Virus record (IMG/VR): IMGVR_UViG_3300022927_000032
Location: 1 to 49,805 of that record
DNA from: a virus
Length of the DNA: 49,805 bases
Direction: 5' to 3' (one strand)
Below the pieces are notes generated by a model that was not told the DNA's origin, searched no databases, and saw nothing but the letters and a program-made list of their open reading frames with translations. The translations under genes and the position numbers were made by a program. How positions within the stretch are numbered: the stretch's first letter is position 1; each line of letters opens with the position of its first letter. Below are positions 41,024 to 49,805 of this stretch, piece after piece.

Positions 41024-41054
41024 CCTCCATATCGTACCCCATAACCTGTGGAGG
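41024..41054 (+). promoter_or_regulatory. SD-covering hairpin
   Basis: CCTCCA (41024-41029) pairs perfectly with TGGAGG (41049-41054), which is the ribosome site of the gene at 41060. Confidence 0.45.
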
Positions 41055-41059
41055 AAAAT

Positions 41060-41719
41060 ATGATAAAGTCCAAAGTAAATCCCCCTCACACATCTGCCTT
41101 AAACTTTGGTTTGGCTTTTGGTGACAATATAGGAATCAAAGTTAAAGGTGATGTCTTTGCTACTCTCAGGTATGAGGATGGCAAAGAAGAGATCGTAATT
41201 GATAAGTCCAATATCTACACTTTGGATGGTGGAGTTTTGGCAGCTATTTTGTTTTCTAACAATGCAGGGCAAAGCAACAATAGATTTGTGAATATGCTTG
41301 CAGTTGGAACAGGTGCTTCTGGTTCATCACAGAATCCAGACATTCCTGATTATCAACAAAGAGCTTTAAACACACCACTCTATAAGAAAACTTTCTCGAG
41401 TGTAGTTTATCGCAAAGCAGATGGGAGCTTAAGTGTTGATGGGAATAATGACCCTATTCCAACCAACATTGTAGATTTCACAACAACTTTTGAGTCTTCT
41501 GAAGCTGTGGGTGCTTTAACTGAAATGGGTTTAATAAGTTCAGTCAACAATAGCTTCTTAGAAAACTCCTTTGTTAAAAACCCAAACAACTTCCCTCTTG
41601 AAAGAGATGTTTCAGAAGCTGTTTTAGATTATGACGTACTTGTTAATTATTTAACCTTCCCTGTCATAAATAAACCTAATGGGGCAATTCTTGCAATCAC
41701 ATGGCGATTAACTTTTTAA
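41060..41719 (+). CDS. Tail structural protein, GLF-type (paralogue 2)
   Basis: 219 residues. The ATG at 41060 is preferred over a GTG at 41048, which lies inside the GGAGG ribosome site. Key parts: IKVKGDVFATLRYEDGKEE, LDGGVLAAILFSN, NMLAVGTGASGSS, VDFTTTFESSEAVGALTEMGLI. The architecture equals that of the gene at 40272, so the two are likely paralogues forming related tail parts. Function within the tail is unknown. Confidence 0.6.
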   Translation: MIKSKVNPPHTSALNFGLAFGDNIGIKVKGDVFATLRYEDGKEEIVIDKSNIYTLDGGVLAAILFSNNAGQSNNRFVNMLAVGTGASGSSQNPDIPDYQQRALNTPLYKKTFSSVVYRKADGSLSVDGNNDPIPTNIVDFTTTFESSEAVGALTEMGLISSVNNSFLENSFVKNPNNFPLERDVSEAVLDYDVLVNYLTFPVINKPNGAILAITWRLTF

Positions 41720-41735
41720 GTAGGAGACTACCCTC

Positions 41736-44700
41736 ATGAAATACCTCTCTTCTACTAGCAGAAACTTAAACCCTGCAAACTATGCATGGGAATCTGTTGT
41801 CCATCAGTTTGGAAGACCTCTCCTAGATAGTGAGCTAAACCTTTCTCAAGATATTCTGAGACAGAGACTAGACTTGCCATCTGGTATGATTTCAGACCAA
41901 TCAAGCATGAATGACAAGAATAGGTTCTTGTTCTATTCTCCTTACACAGGAAACCCTAGAGTCTTAAACCCAGAATTCAGAGCGAATACTTTAACCATTG
42001 AAAGGTTCATTGCCTCTGTTAATGGGATGGCTGTGGATGTTAAGGGAACTAACTCTGTAGACCCAGAACTTAACCATGTTGAGCTATCTGAACCACAAGA
42101 GGGAATAGATCTAGTAGATTTTGTTTTCTTAGAGGTATGGAGAAAAGAAGTTACTCCATCAATGGATGCCAGAGCCAGACTCAAAGTCTCTAGCCCATTA
42201 GCAAATGACACTTTAACCTTTCAAGATGCAAACAACTCTGTAGTAATAACAGCAGGTGTTGACTTTCAAATCAGCAACTCTAGCCCCGAAACGGCTAGAA
42301 ACCTATCTGAAGCTATAAATAACTATGATGGACAAGGCTTAGGTCTAACTCTTGGCTCTGTCACAGTCACCTCTGAAACAAGAGGCACTCCTTATTTATT
42401 TCTCAGTTTAACTGGTGGTGCTAGTGGCAATACTCCAACATTTAATATTACAAGTGGTTCTGTAGGCATACTTGTAATAACCCAACCTTCTGGTGGTTCA
42501 GATGGTGAGGGTAAGCCTAATGCAAACAACATTTATTATGCTGGTAATCTTGACTGTCATAGTGATCTTTATTTGGATGATGACATACAAGACCCTACTT
42601 TGAATGTTTCTTCGACAAGAAGGGTTCAAATACAGTATCGTCTTAGGGTTCATGCCAATTTTAACTATAGTATATCTCAAGACATCTTTGGCTTAGATAG
42701 CTTTGGTTTATTTGCTCAAGGTGCAAATGCAAATCCCATTAACACAGCTACTTTCAGTAGGCATAGTAATGATTCTGGACTTTGGGTTGCAGGCGATGGT
42801 TCAGAAGCAAGTGCTTCAACTTTAGGTACTGTTGATGGGTATATCTATGCAATACCTGTAGCTTTTGTCTATAGGCGAAATAAGCCTCTAAATGGCAATG
42901 AGGGATTTCACCCCTTAGATAGATATAACACAGGTGCTTTACATGACCATGATGGATCAACCTTACAGGCAAACCCTTATGTAGATCGTGTAGCCACTAC
43001 ATATTCAGATAGGCCAGATGGTCTTTTCTCCGACCAGATTGCAGAAGAAGATGTACTTGATTTAAGAAGAAGAGTTTTCCCTAAAGGTTTAGACTTTAAA
43101 TCAGAGCTTGTTCATCAATATCATTCTTTACTTGATGGTTTAAATAAGACTTGGATTGCAGAAGCACATAACTTAGCAGATACAGGTAATGGTACAGCAG
43201 GGATATCTCACACTCCTCTTATGTGTGATGTTTTTGGGAGTAATGCTAATTCTTTAAACATTGGTAATTACAAGAGAGACTTTAACAATGTTTCCAGAAG
43301 GTTCTCTAATGTGCCTTTAGTAGAAAGAGTCTTCTTTATTATCTATCCAGGACTTAACACCTCAGGTATTAGCTACACTCCAAACGATAATGCTCAAGCG
43401 AATGGTTGGCACGTTGGAGATACCATTGTTGTAAGTCTGAATGATTTAGATGCAAAGGGAGACACAGAGTGGGTTCCTGTTGATGCATTTGGGTCTATTG
43501 GTATAGATTTACCCTCAGGTTCTAAGATCACAGATTTAGGTATGTGTTGGCACAATGATGGTCACTATGTGAATGATATAGTTCAAGATGTAGAGATTTC
43601 CTATGTCAACATCACAGATAGTGCAATCTCTGTGGTTCTAGGAGAGAATGACCAAGTTGCTAATGGAGGTATCTCTGGTGCTGCTGATTATGCTGTGGTT
43701 TCAGACGATTCTTTAACATTAGGGAGTGAAGCAGTTATTTTCCTTGAGTTGGTTATTGAGATGCCTTCTGGTGATCATGGTTTAACAGGGAGAGTAGATC
43801 AGATCCCTAGCTTCGATTCAGAAGTTTATGCAACAGGATCTTGTATTTCTTTGAATGAGCCAGAGGCTGTTGTTAATCTGTATCCTAATGTAGGAAACGG
43901 GGTTGCTTCGCCCATTATTAACCTAAGAGAAGGTAAGCGAGAAGTTTCTTTAGAGTATGTTAGGGGTTTGATGACAAGAACTATAGTTTCTACTAGGTCT
44001 AGCTTCACATATTTACCTTATAGGGTTTATGGAGATCCATCTACAATCACAATTACAGATGTTTCTGATCCTTTAAATCCAAGTGTTTTAACGCTAGATT
44101 CTTCTAGTTCTAAGTTCTCACACTCTGAACCTTTGTTAGCTTGGCAGGCTGTTTGGGTTTCTGGTCAAAGAAGTTTGGAGATAGAGTTCCACCCTGTAGT
44201 TCCTTATCCTGCTACAGACACTTCAAATAACTCTATATTCGTCTTTTATAAGAGACAAGCACCTCAGACATGTGGTTCTGACTTTCCGATTGCTAACGAC
44301 AATATAAGCACTGATTCTGGTGGTGTTGTACCTGTTGAGATGGAGTTGAGTCCTTTAGCAATAGGGGAGAAGATTTCTTCTTTTATGAACTCGGACTTTA
44401 CTTATCCTTTCCTTGCTCCAACAGAGCATTTAGGGAGTTCTCCTTTAGCAGAGAACAACTATGGCTATGATGAGTATCTGGTTTTGAACAGCAATGAGGT
44501 TTTCCTAGATGACTTGACAGTCAATACAGGTAATGTGGACTTATCAAGTTTAGTGCCTTTAGCTTCATCGGTTAAGCTAACACTAGGAAGATCGGCTATA
44601 CCACCTGTCAAAGACAACTATAACCGAGTTGTCTATCAAACAATGAGTGAAGCTAGCTATTACCCAGCTTCATATGCTAAGAATCTTTCGGTCTTTAACA

Positions 44701-44909
44701 AGAGCTATAAAAATGCCTTGCCTTGTTTAATGAAAGTCACATCAGACAGTCATGATCTCTACAGAAGTGGAGAGGTTCTGTTAGTGGTTTTCATTAAGAC
44801 TTCTATTTGGGGTCAATCAGTATCTGTAGATATGAGAGATAATAATTCAAACAACTTAGTTGTTGCGTGTGTTTATAGGACTCGCAATTTGCTTCTTTTA
44901 GGAGATTAG
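41736..44909 (+). CDS. Large tail fibre/baseplate protein
   Basis: 1057 residues. Residues 18-40 (WESVVHQFGRPLLDSELNLS) match a start seen in many large phage tail proteins. DFVFLEVWRKEV (about 130) and DRPDGLFSDQIAEEDVLDLR (about 425) are conserved marks of the same group. The rest is beta-rich with few cysteines. The ribosome site AGGAG sits in the loop of a small hairpin GTAG-GAGA-CTAC (41720-41731). It probably forms part of the outer baseplate or a fibre. Followed at 2 nt by another giant gene. Confidence 0.65.
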   Translation: MKYLSSTSRNLNPANYAWESVVHQFGRPLLDSELNLSQDILRQRLDLPSGMISDQSSMNDKNRFLFYSPYTGNPRVLNPEFRANTLTIERFIASVNGMAVDVKGTNSVDPELNHVELSEPQEGIDLVDFVFLEVWRKEVTPSMDARARLKVSSPLANDTLTFQDANNSVVITAGVDFQISNSSPETARNLSEAINNYDGQGLGLTLGSVTVTSETRGTPYLFLSLTGGASGNTPTFNITSGSVGILVITQPSGGSDGEGKPNANNIYYAGNLDCHSDLYLDDDIQDPTLNVSSTRRVQIQYRLRVHANFNYSISQDIFGLDSFGLFAQGANANPINTATFSRHSNDSGLWVAGDGSEASASTLGTVDGYIYAIPVAFVYRRNKPLNGNEGFHPLDRYNTGALHDHDGSTLQANPYVDRVATTYSDRPDGLFSDQIAEEDVLDLRRRVFPKGLDFKSELVHQYHSLLDGLNKTWIAEAHNLADTGNGTAGISHTPLMCDVFGSNANSLNIGNYKRDFNNVSRRFSNVPLVERVFFIIYPGLNTSGISYTPNDNAQANGWHVGDTIVVSLNDLDAKGDTEWVPVDAFGSIGIDLPSGSKITDLGMCWHNDGHYVNDIVQDVEISYVNITDSAISVVLGENDQVANGGISGAADYAVVSDDSLTLGSEAVIFLELVIEMPSGDHGLTGRVDQIPSFDSEVYATGSCISLNEPEAVVNLYPNVGNGVASPIINLREGKREVSLEYVRGLMTRTIVSTRSSFTYLPYRVYGDPSTITITDVSDPLNPSVLTLDSSSSKFSHSEPLLAWQAVWVSGQRSLEIEFHPVVPYPATDTSNNSIFVFYKRQAPQTCGSDFPIANDNISTDSGGVVPVEMELSPLAIGEKISSFMNSDFTYPFLAPTEHLGSSPLAENNYGYDEYLVLNSNEVFLDDLTVNTGNVDLSSLVPLASSVKLTLGRSAIPPVKDNYNRVVYQTMSEASYYPASYAKNLSVFNKSYKNALPCLMKVTSDSHDLYRSGEVLLVVFIKTSIWGQSVSVDMRDNNSNNLVVACVYRTRNLLLLGD

Positions 44910-44910
44910 T

Positions 44911-47900
44911 ATGCCAAAGAAAACAGTAGACACCGACAGCTTGATTACTGTCAATTCTTCACAAGGGACAGACAGTATCAGTTTGGGCTTAACTTCTTCT
45001 TCAAGTCAAAGAGTATCGACTAATGCAGAAGATATATTTTCTTCAAATGCACTAGGTGGGTACTTAGACGAGAACTTGCAATCTAATTTAGATAACTTAT
45101 CTTCAGAAGCAAAGAGAAACCAGCCCCCTAAGCTAGGCTATGGAGCAATTACTTTTTCAAATGACTTAGGTGTCTCTATATCACATGATGGCCGACCTGA
45201 TTGGGGGTCAGCAAAAGTGGTAGACTACCCATCTTGGGTCTACAAAAAAAAGATCTGGGCAGAGAAAAGAGAGATGCCTCATATAGGTTTCGGGAATGAG
45301 CAAGAAGACTTAGCAACCTCTATATCTGATTCTAAATGGATAAACGAAGGCGGTCTTTATGACACTTTAAATTTAAATTATAGAGACAACCGAGAAACAG
45401 GATCTCCTAGTAGCTACAGCTATTATGGTTTTGGAGATACACAATTTGACCATATAGGATTTCCTTTAATTGCTCAGTCTGCACCGAGAGACTCATTTAA
45501 CTTACTAGACAATAGTCAGATATACCCTTTCTTGTACCAAGAACCTCTTTTCACACCAGATGAAACAAATGATTTATTCAATGCCTCAACAGGTATTACT
45601 TTAGGTCTGACCTCTGGAGAGGGCACTTCAAGCTTTGGCTTAAGAAAAGGTGAGCCTGCTATTGCAATGTCTCCTATTTCAACAAGAAGCAACTCACCTT
45701 TTAACTCTAAGATATTGATAGATAGCTACAATGATGACTTAGGATTCGTTATTTCTGGCCTACTCTTTCCAGCAGATAGAGGTGTTTTAGCTTTGATTCG
45801 TTTTGAATCAGATCCTAACGGAGTCTCATCTGGCATATCTACACCAGCAACCAATGCAGAAGAAGTTTTAAATAGAGTGGTTGCTGCTATAAAGTTAGGG
45901 CATGGTGTAGGCCCTCTTGATGGAGAATCTGGTGGTGACATCTTTAATGATTCAGAGGGAGAGACATTCCCCTCTCTTAAAACAGGTCAGTATGATCTGT
46001 ATGAATTACATACAGGAAACTATATACCAAACTCAACTAGGTCAGGTGCTAACCCCAACTTAGTTGCAGACCCCACTAAAGGTCAAGTACGATTGTTGAC
46101 AGATCCTTTAGCTTTCAATGTTGAAGATAATACTTATTCTTTAGGGATACCTGTCTTATTCTCTCCATATGACTACTCAAGAGAAGTAGAGGCTCGTTTT
46201 TTCTTCCCTAATAGAAACTTTCTTTCTTATAGAATGCCTTTGTTAAAGGATTACTCACCAGAGGGTCTTTTAACACCTGTTGCAGAAAGAGATAGATTCT
46301 TTGTTAAAAACACACCTAACAAAGATCAAGCTAAAAAAGTATATGAGCCACTTTTTAAAACTGCTGGTGGGTATGTTACCTTTGGTGCAAGAGATAACTA
46401 TAGTTATCAAGTGGCTCGTTATAGACATGTTGTAAACCTAATGGATTTAGAAGCAGATACTTATGTAAACATATCTTCTGACCCCACAGACGATGAACCA
46501 GACTATAACTTTGGGTCATTTGCTTTAATCCACTTTAAGACAGAAGCAGCTTTTGAAAGACTTGTCAGAGATGGTATTGCACCTTCAGATGAAGAGGTAT
46601 TCAGTAGAAACCTCATAGACTTTGATGACCTGTCAAATAACATTGCTCAAGACTTAGGGACTGTAGGTGGAGATGGTCTTGAAGATGGTGTTTCTTCTTT
46701 CTCATCTAGTAATGCACTAAGTATTTTTAGACCTAACTTTAACTTTGAAAGACCATTGTTTGATGGATTGTTTAACAGCTTTGATTTTACACCTAAAGCT
46801 CAGACAGAAAACTTCTATCCTAACTATGATGCAGCAAACTCCGAAAAGATTAACAAGAATAATAGTTACTTCTCTTTTATCTCTGGAGTTATTTATGTCA
46901 GCCCTACTATTCCATTTAGATATAACGGACACCCTGACTTACAAGGGAACTCTCTAACACCTACTGTTCAAGAGAGCCTTTACTCTAAGATTAAAACAGA
47001 GTTTAACATTACTCAAGAGCTAGAACTAAATGATCTTACTAAATGGGATACAACAGAGCCTTCTGAGAATTCTTCAGTCAGACCATTTGCCCAAATCTTA
47101 GCAAGCTCTTTAACAGCACAAGATAATTTAGAAGCAACTGTATATACCCAATGCTCAGTGACTACTAAACATCAGAGTCTATTTGTTAATCAGCGTCTTG
47201 GGGTTAATACCTTATATGCTAAGGGTGATGCAGTTAAGCCAATTACAGATCTTACTTTAATGAATGAGAAAGATGGTTTCTGTACTTTATCTACCTCTGC
47301 AACTAGGACTTCTTTGCTAGTAAACAGAGCTTCTAGGCAACATGACAATATAGGTGTTGAGATTGTTGCAGATGATGTTGAAACATTATTAGGAAACCCT
47401 GTCACCAATAACTCTAAAGTCCTTTATCACTCTGCTCGTAAAATATCACTTCTTGAATTATACGGACAGAGGTTTAGACCAAATGGGTCATTGCCTGGAT
47501 TCGCTGGCACTTCTATATCTTCTCTATCCGAGATCTACACCCCATTTGGAGATGTTGGATATCCTGGTGGAGAGAATGATGATTTTACTTATGGGTATGT
47601 TTTTGCATGGTGGGAAAATACAAATAATACAGGTCACCATCCCAAAGTTGCAGGTCAGTCCTTCTCAATTTATAGATATGATGAAGAAGGTTATAGGATA
47701 TACCAAGAGCTAGAACTTCTTCCTATCGGTGGAGATGAAGCAAATGGTTATGCTTTGGAGCTTTGTTCTGGTTGGAATCGTGTGAGCCATGCAGATAATA
47801 ATGTGAACACAGACCCTAAGTACAGATACCCTCAAAACAGACCTGTTTATAGACCTGTAGAGAACAACGATTCTAGATTAGCTGTGACTACTCATGCAGA

Positions 47901-49805
47901 TGCTCGTTTCTTACTTGTTAAAGATGTAGATTACTATATTGAGTGTTATCCTTCTGTTCCTTACACAGCAGCAAGCCCACTCAATCCTTTAAACTTTGAT
48001 GAGACAACAGCAAATCAAAGTATCTCTAGTATTGGTGGGTCTGCTTACTCAGACCTTCAGCTTAAAGTAGTTGAAGAGTTAAACCCTGCACAGTCGGTCT
48101 GGAATGCTTATGCTGGAACAAACAGCCTTTATGACAATCTAGCAGGGGTGAATACTAACCAATGTCAATGGTTAGGGAAGGACACCTTGTTCCCACCACC
48201 TGTGGCAAACCCTGTTGCGGATGTTGGTTATACTTCTCATGTTAGGGGTATAAAGTACTTAAGAAGAACTTCTTTATTTTCGTATGAGTCATCAATACCT
48301 CATCCTCACCCAAGACCAAGTTATGACCTTGTTGGTGAAATTCATTATGGGGATGTCTTTATTGAGGTAGCACCTACAGGAAACATGGAGCTTCCTGAAT
48401 ATGGTAACTTTACCCAAGACATAAGAGGCTTTATAACAGTCTCTGGGCTAGGTAATGAACCATACTTTGCAGAAGATCAGATTCATGCTGTAGCTCCTAC
48501 TTACAATCCTAGAATCCCTTTGAAGTCTCTCTTTACTAGAAGAAAAGACACACAAGAGAGGTTCTTAGATGAGTCTTACAGAATAGAGTCTAGTTTACAG
48601 CACTTGCTTACAGTAGTAGGAGACCCTACTTCTTCTGCAAGATACAGTAACAATTCGGTAGCTAATTTTAATCCAGCACTTCCAGACAACATGTTCAATT
48701 CAAATACTGACTTGATTGAAAACTTGCAAGGACCAGGATTGCCGAATGGTGGTGCAGGGGTCAATTCTGGCTATATCTGCTTCCCTGTTAGAGATGAAAG
48801 CACTTTTAATGGCCGAGTTTTCTTAGATCTTCTTGATTCTTTCCCTGCTGATGATCTCTTTAGGAAAAGAGCAGGTCATGGTGGTGCAGGTTATTTAAGA
48901 AATAGCTGGCACATTAGAAGGGCTGCTATGTCAACAGACCCTCTTGAGAATGATTGGAGAGAAGCACAGGTAATAGGTTTCCCAGATATGACAAGAAACT
49001 TAATGAGTGGTTCTAAGTATGGAACACCACCAAGAGGTTTGCTTGTTTATCCTTATATGGACTTTTCTAGTAATGCAGCTTTCTCTTTTGAGGGTCAGAC
49101 TACAGGGGCTAATAACCTCATTGCTTCTAACGAGGGGTATTTCTTACCTAATGCAAACATAGGTTCAACAGATACAAGAGAGGGTTCTGATTGGGTTGAT
49201 GATGACTTAAACAATGCAGGTTTCTCACTCAATCCTAAGTTGAGACACGCTCAACCTAATTATTATAAGACTTCCCTACTTAGTGATTTTGCTGACCCTA
49301 ATGACTATCCAGATGTTGGGTATGTCAGAGCATTTGATCTTAACTTTGGAAAGAATCCTACACTAACACCTCAAGCACCTTATTGGAATAAGAATTGGGT
49401 TGAGGACACAGAGCAAGGCGAGGAAAATAGAACTTACCTTGAAGCTCAGAACTATGGTTTGATTGAATCTGGTCAATGGATTAGAGCAGAAGTATACCCT
49501 GATGAAAGAGGCTTTAGGTTTGCCCCTGTTAATCTAAGGCTTGTTGGTATAGATTGGGATATGATTTCATTTGTAGATAGAAATTTCCCTCTCCAGAAAA
49601 GGGATGGTTTAGTCCATGAGGTAAGTGGCTCTCAGTATCTTTGTAGAAAGCGAGTAATGAGAGTTTTTGTTAAAGTTCCAGGTTTAACTGCTTGGCTAGA
49701 TGTGGGTGTGAAAGATGGTGAGATAGGCGAATCTTACAGACATTGGACAGGAGACAAATCAGATCCAAATGTTGGAAATAAAGACCCTAATGGTGCAACA
49801 AGTAG
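44911..49805 (+). CDS. Giant virion protein, 3' end beyond window
   Basis: Open from ATG 44911 (1 nt after the preceding stop; AGGAG upstream) to the window end with no stop: 1631 codons are visible. N-terminus MPKKTVDTDSLITVNSSQGT is Ser/Thr-rich. The body is rich in Asn, Gly, Tyr and Pro with frequent aromatic beta segments (YKKKIWAEKREMPHIGFGN; FYPNYDAANSEKINKNNSYF). No enzymatic motif or repeat was recognised. Codon use and position suggest a tail-fibre or baseplate-decorating protein. Size and beta-rich composition fit, but the exact role is unknown. Confidence 0.75.
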   Translation, partial: MPKKTVDTDSLITVNSSQGTDSISLGLTSSSSQRVSTNAEDIFSSNALGGYLDENLQSNLDNLSSEAKRNQPPKLGYGAITFSNDLGVSISHDGRPDWGSAKVVDYPSWVYKKKIWAEKREMPHIGFGNEQEDLATSISDSKWINEGGLYDTLNLNYRDNRETGSPSSYSYYGFGDTQFDHIGFPLIAQSAPRDSFNLLDNSQIYPFLYQEPLFTPDETNDLFNASTGITLGLTSGEGTSSFGLRKGEPAIAMSPISTRSNSPFNSKILIDSYNDDLGFVISGLLFPADRGVLALIRFESDPNGVSSGISTPATNAEEVLNRVVAAIKLGHGVGPLDGESGGDIFNDSEGETFPSLKTGQYDLYELHTGNYIPNSTRSGANPNLVADPTKGQVRLLTDPLAFNVEDNTYSLGIPVLFSPYDYSREVEARFFFPNRNFLSYRMPLLKDYSPEGLLTPVAERDRFFVKNTPNKDQAKKVYEPLFKTAGGYVTFGARDNYSYQVARYRHVVNLMDLEADTYVNISSDPTDDEPDYNFGSFALIHFKTEAAFERLVRDGIAPSDEEVFSRNLIDFDDLSNNIAQDLGTVGGDGLEDGVSSFSSSNALSIFRPNFNFERPLFDGLFNSFDFTPKAQTENFYPNYDAANSEKINKNNSYFSFISGVIYVSPTIPFRYNGHPDLQGNSLTPTVQESLYSKIKTEFNITQELELNDLTKWDTTEPSENSSVRPFAQILASSLTAQDNLEATVYTQCSVTTKHQSLFVNQRLGVNTLYAKGDAVKPITDLTLMNEKDGFCTLSTSATRTSLLVNRASRQHDNIGVEIVADDVETLLGNPVTNNSKVLYHSARKISLLELYGQRFRPNGSLPGFAGTSISSLSEIYTPFGDVGYPGGENDDFTYGYVFAWWENTNNTGHHPKVAGQSFSIYRYDEEGYRIYQELELLPIGGDEANGYALELCSGWNRVSHADNNVNTDPKYRYPQNRPVYRPVENNDSRLAVTTHADARFLLVKDVDYYIECYPSVPYTAASPLNPLNFDETTANQSISSIGGSAYSDLQLKVVEELNPAQSVWNAYAGTNSLYDNLAGVNTNQCQWLGKDTLFPPPVANPVADVGYTSHVRGIKYLRRTSLFSYESSIPHPHPRPSYDLVGEIHYGDVFIEVAPTGNMELPEYGNFTQDIRGFITVSGLGNEPYFAEDQIHAVAPTYNPRIPLKSLFTRRKDTQERFLDESYRIESSLQHLLTVVGDPTSSARYSNNSVANFNPALPDNMFNSNTDLIENLQGPGLPNGGAGVNSGYICFPVRDESTFNGRVFLDLLDSFPADDLFRKRAGHGGAGYLRNSWHIRRAAMSTDPLENDWREAQVIGFPDMTRNLMSGSKYGTPPRGLLVYPYMDFSSNAAFSFEGQTTGANNLIASNEGYFLPNANIGSTDTREGSDWVDDDLNNAGFSLNPKLRHAQPNYYKTSLLSDFADPNDYPDVGYVRAFDLNFGKNPTLTPQAPYWNKNWVEDTEQGEENRTYLEAQNYGLIESGQWIRAEVYPDERGFRFAPVNLRLVGIDWDMISFVDRNFPLQKRDGLVHEVSGSQYLCRKRVMRVFVKVPGLTAWLDVGVKDGEIGESYRHWTGDKSDPNVGNKDPNGATS

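Noticed and set aside
41048-41059. GTG start for the second GLF-type tail gene
   Set aside because: The GTG is inside the GGAGG ribosome site; ATG at 41060 fits.
46745-47713. Short plus-strand frames within the last gene
   Set aside because: They lie in a different frame from the long open gene beginning at 44911 and have no ribosome sites.
1-49805. CRISPR array, rRNA, insertion sequence or integrase/attachment site
   Set aside because: No regularly spaced direct repeats, no rRNA-like stretch, no transposase or integrase seen on either strand.

Overview
The window looks like a piece of a large, AT-rich tailed bacteriophage genome with a contractile tail. Genes are tightly packed, often overlapping by 4-30 nt, with strong AAGGAG-type ribosome binding sites. 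No stretch over about 210 nt lacks a gene or a recognisable element. The right half carries baseplate and tail genes in the usual myovirus order (gp25-like, then gp6/J-like, then very large fibre or baseplate proteins). A full-length methionyl-tRNA synthetase suggests a jumbo or 'huge' phage. A host-type secretion signal, a lysozyme-like protein and several membrane proteins point to a Gram-negative host. The MetRS is of the alphaproteobacterial/mitochondrial type, which hints at, but does not prove, an alphaproteobacterial link.

Layout. 1-1378: remnant of a GIY-YIG endonuclease (minus strand) beside an intact double GIY-YIG homing endonuclease. 1505-4716: small unknown, secreted and membrane proteins. 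4713-5887 (minus): thymidine kinase and a small sigma-70-like factor. 5929-8312: unknown gene, lysozyme-like gene, small gene, DnaG-type TOPRIM gene. 8309-15668: membrane proteins with a shared N-terminal tag, DUF3310 gene, UV-damage endonuclease (uvsE type), first pentapeptide gene, small genes. 15874-20071: a structural gene broken by an atypically split intein with a free-standing nuclease gene between the halves, a second unbroken intein, duplicated 3' tails, and a Vsr-like homing endonuclease. 20195-28782: four more pentapeptide-repeat genes interleaved with three tagged proteins and a nuclease-methyltransferase fusion. 28854-30380: metG. 30498 to the end: virion genes, the last one cut by the window edge.

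Three themes cut across the genes. (1) At least a dozen leaders contain an inverted repeat that buries the Shine-Dalgarno sequence or start codon. Many have a GATAA-type element (often TTGATAA) in the 5' arm or loop. This resembles the T4 arrangement in which read-through early RNA is silenced and late RNA, started inside the hairpin, is translated; the phage's own sigma-like factor is a candidate reader of that element. (2) Six otherwise different proteins share an N-terminal tag of the form LExRIAxLEK, which could be a targeting or prohead-sorting signal. (3) Five pentapeptide-repeat genes are present; three end in a similar small beta-rich domain.

All functional calls come from reading motifs by eye. 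No database search was run.
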